From NCBI GenBank assembly GCA_018894105.1, contig CM032126.1, forward strand, positions 8,211,001-8,275,000: DNA of 64,000 bases. Direction: 5' to 3'. The notes beneath the pieces are model-generated. The model had not been told where the DNA came from. It worked only from the letters and a program-made list of their open reading frames with translations, and made no database searches. Position numbers and translations under genes: made by a program. Source of the DNA: Jacaranda mimosifolia (Eukaryota; Streptophyta; Magnoliopsida; Lamiales; Bignoniaceae). Shown piece after piece: positions 61,301-64,000 of this stretch. Each line of letters opens with the position of its first letter. Position 1 is the first letter of the stretch.

Positions 61301-61882
61301 CGTTATCTCCAAGGAACAATTGATCTTGGATTATTATATTCTAATAAATCTACTCCAGAGCTGATTGGATATGCTGATGCTGGATATCTTTTTGATCCAC
61401 ACAAAGCACGGTCTCAAAAGGGATATTTATTCACTTATGGTGGTACTGCTATATCATGGAGGTCTACAAAACAATCTATCACCGCTACTTCTTCAAATCA
61501 TGCTGAGATTATAGCAATTCATGAAGCAAGCCGAGAATGTGTTTGGTTAAGGTCAATTAGTCACTACATCCAGAAGAATTGTGGGTTATCCTCTAAGGAA
61601 GACACTCCTACAGTTTTATTTGAAGACAATGCTGCTTGCATAGCTCAATTAAAAGGTGGATACATCAAGGGTGATAGAACCAAACATATTTCACCAAAAT
61701 TCTTTTTTACACACGATCTTTAAAAGAATGGTGAAATTGATGTGCAACAAATCCGATCAAGTGAAAATCTTGCAGATTTATTTACCAAGGCTCTACCGAC
61801 CGCAACATTTGAGAAATTGGTAAAAGGAATTGGGATGCGTCGGCTTAAAGATCTCTGTAAGTCTTCTAATCAGGGGGAGTGA
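58349..61882 (+). pseudogene. Copia pol: protease, integrase, reverse transcriptase, RNase H
   Basis: In one frame, the protease motif CLIDSGTTHTIL is at about 58380 and the GAG-pre-integrase block at 58795-58925 (HDRLGHP, then CVACSQGKF). The integrase core has HGDICGPI (about 58993), RLDNAGEYSS (about 59180) and QNGLAESLVKR (the DDE triad). A Lys-rich linker (KRGRPLGSKDKNPRKKKG at about 59940) precedes reverse transcriptase (GYKWVFVRKRN, LYGLKQSGRMWYNRL, IYVDDLNLIG at about 60858). RNase H follows (GYADAGYLFDP at about 61370, LFEDNAACI at about 61617). A TAG at 58794-58796 precedes the HDRLGHP block and a TAA at 61721-61723 cuts the last domain, which then reads on (VQQIRSSENLADLFTKALP) to TGA 61880-61882. 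With only these stops, pol is close to intact, but the element cannot be autonomous as it stands. Confidence 0.9.
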
Positions 61883-61999
61883 GTATTTGATTAAACACTT
61901 TGAATAGTGTACTCTTTTTCCTTCACTAAGTTTTTTTTCCCACTGGGTTTTTTCTTAGTAAGGTTTTAACGAGGCCTATTCTCTGTGTAATGGACATCC

Positions 62000-62008
62000 A
62001 AGGGGGAG
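62000..62008 (+). other. Copia polypurine tract
   Basis: AAGGGGGAG lies directly before the TG of the 3' LTR, inside the phrase GACATCCAAGGGGGAG. A similar run also occurs at 61872-61880 at the end of pol. Confidence 0.8.
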
Positions 62009-62332
62009 TGTTATGAATATATTAATTGTGGATGTCCATTTACATTCTCAACTCACATTCATCCCCCTTGAATTCCTTGATCTTTGTAATTCATAAATAA
62101 AATTTGTTGAACTATGTGATTCAATTTATGATCATTTATGAATCCCCCATTTTGTAACTCTATAAATTGAGGGTTTTGGAACCTCATTTGTAAGTAAGAA
62201 ATATAAAAACTTATCAGAAGCTAATCAAAAGGCTTATTGAATTCCTACTTATATCTCTTTATCTTATTCTCTTTTATTATATTTCATATTTTCATCAGTC
62301 AAGTTTAATTATCTTGGCATTATTTTACAACA
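62009..62332 (+). repeat. Copia 3' LTR
   Basis: The LTR is collinear with 56699-57022. Its TATA is at 62161-62168. It ends in CA followed by the TSD TCTAT. Confidence 0.93.
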
Positions 62333-64000
62333 TCTATGAACTTTTCCTCAAAGGTAAAAGTGTCAACTGGACAGGCCCAGGCCTAACTTGAAGTGGACAC
62401 TTATGGGCCAAGCCAGTTCCGTGCACGGACCTAAACTTTTTTTTGAATTGTTTTACATTTTATTTTGAATGTTCATAATCATAGTTCTTTTTGTTTTATG
62501 AATTATATCTTCTTTTTTTTTTTTTAATTCTCATTTAACCATTCTAGTTTTATTTCTTATATTTTTTCATCTTCATTTCCATTTGATTATTCTGAGTTTA
62601 TTTATTTCAAATATTTGAGTTTCTGTCATTAATTATCCTATTTTATATTTTTATAATTCACCTTAAGCTAGTCATTCTAAATTTATCATATAAATTATCT
62701 TACATTTTCTTATGAACTATATTAAGTTTTGGTTTTCATTCCTAGTTTAATGACCGTAAGTTTATTATCCTAAAATGGTAATATTGTTACTTTTATTTCA
62801 TATAGAAAAAATAAAATAAAAAAAAACCCTAATTTGTTACGCATTTGGTTCAAGTCAAACTTCAACATCCACATTGCAATAATATCGGTATCTAAAAAAT
62901 ATCGAGGTATAGTATAATCTTGAGAAATGTATGCTTAGTCTCTGAATTAGACAAAAAAATAAAATGATTAGTTGAAATTTACAGATGATTGGAGGTGTTA
63001 ACATAAGAAATCAGGATACTTATATCATCCTGACATTAACTTTACAGCTTTAAGTATTCATTTACCCATGGTTTTAACTTATTGTTGTGTACCAACTTTT
63101 TAACTATTAATATTTAGATGATTTAATCTCTACTCTAGAACCACTATAAATTGAAAAACCATGATTCTCTTAGTAACCACCTCCACCATAATTAAAATAA
63201 TAGAAATAAAAATCAAATCATACTTTTTAATAATTTAAGAGCTAATTACCTAAACACCAGAGACTTTTCTTATTTATCAAAAAGATTCATAACTATAAAA
63301 AAATTACAAATACCCCCTGATGTCAATGATCTATCAATAAAGTTGAATAAGTTGGTAAAATAACAATTTTATCCCTATTTTTTAAAATTAAAAAAATAAA
63401 ATGACAAAATTGACATCCTTTAGTGAGTTTATAAAAATACCCTAAAAACTATCTATAAAAAAATATTAAAAAACTTTTAAATATTTATATATGTATATAC
63501 GTTAAAACTCTCCCTGATGCTAACAAGTGAAAAGTAATACATTTTATAAAATTACATTTCTACCCATGTCTAAAAAAATCAAGAAAACGTCGAAAAAGGA
63601 AGACAAAAGAAAATAACAAAAATAACCCTGATTAAGAAATTTACCGAAAAAAATTATAGATAAATATATATATATATGTATATTTTTTTTCGAAGAAAAT
63701 TTATATGTATATGTATACATATTATAAGGGTTCATTTGCTTGAAATGATGTGATTAGAAGTGATATATAAGCAAATAATACATTTTAAGCCCATTAGAAT
63801 AGAATATTTTAATTTTATATTTGGTTGGTATGATTAATATATAAATAAATTAAAATATAATATTTAAATTTACTATTATATCATTTATATTTTTTAATAA
63901 GTTTTTCATAATTTTCTCATTCTTTCTCATTTTTAGAATCATGATTTAATTGAAAATAAGATAAAAAATAGACCTTATTAAATCTTTATAATTCTTATCA
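62333..64000. other. AT-rich intergenic sequence
   Basis: No coding region, RNA gene or bounded repeat is recognised. A GC-richer patch at about 62360-62440 (GGCCCAGGCC, GGGCCAAGCC) resembles no family I know. T-rich and TATATA runs dominate the remainder. Confidence 0.5.

Larger units (their letters stand above)
56699..62332 (+). mobile_element. Ty1/copia LTR retrotransposon
   Basis: Two 324-bp LTRs (56699-57022 and 62009-62332) begin TGTTATGAATATATTAATTG and end TTTTACAACA. The TSD TCTAT is exact (56694-56698 and 62333-62337). The internal order is gag, protease, integrase, reverse transcriptase, RNase H, which defines Ty1/copia. By hand the LTRs differ at six positions (about 2%), all transitions, so this is the younger of the two LTR elements. 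Coding lesions are few: two gag frameshifts and two or three stops. Confidence 0.95.

Overview
This is an AT-rich stretch of a flowering-plant nuclear genome, most likely a eudicot. The evidence is one intron-containing host gene of a plant family (a glycoside hydrolase family 28 polygalacturonase) set among plant-type transposons: CACTA, Mutator-like, hAT-like and Tourist-like DNA elements, a Ty3/gypsy element and a Ty1/copia element. I see no tRNA or rRNA genes, CRISPR arrays or bacterial-type operons. All boundaries, target-site duplications (TSDs) and splice sites were read by eye; nothing was run against a database.

Layout. 1-6545: AT-rich sequence with two decayed minus-strand coding regions (a Myb/SANT-like protein and a GRF zinc-finger protein). 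6546-28690: a nest of CACTA transposons. Element CACTA-1 (6609-16514, TSD ATT) and element CACTA-2 (16903-28487, TSD AAT) both sit inside the left subterminal repeats of an older element related to CACTA-2. Each carries a decayed TNP2-type transposase gene followed by a second gene of the plant Ptta/En/Spm family. CACTA-1 also holds an antisense solo LTR, and CACTA-2 holds a 962-bp hAT-like element with an 8-bp TSD. 30702-34095: a non-autonomous Mutator-like element (9-bp TSD) built from about twenty short hairpin units. 34637-34934: a Tourist-like MITE. 35430-36146: a hAT-like non-autonomous element.

36605-42018 (minus): an apparently intact five-exon gene for a 493-residue, membrane-anchored GH28 enzyme. 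It is the only gene here that looks functional. 44595-45545: a second copy of the 962-bp hAT-like family. 45672-56480: a Tat-like gypsy element (TSD GAATT) whose gag-pol keeps one reading frame but carries about 18 stop codons; it also has a 66-bp tandem repeat and an antisense extra ORF. 56481-56698: a short host strip with a U6 snRNA-like fragment. 56699-62332: a younger copia element (TSD TCTAT) with intact-looking LTRs and only a few coding lesions. 62333-64000: AT-rich intergenic sequence.

The most interesting signals are the self-nesting of one CACTA family, the hairpin-array Mutator-like element with compensatory stem changes and an internal partial duplication, the reading-frame-preserving decay of the gypsy element, and the U6-like fragment next to the copia insertion site. 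I found no evidence for a wholly new biological system. The hairpin-array element is the best candidate for something undescribed.
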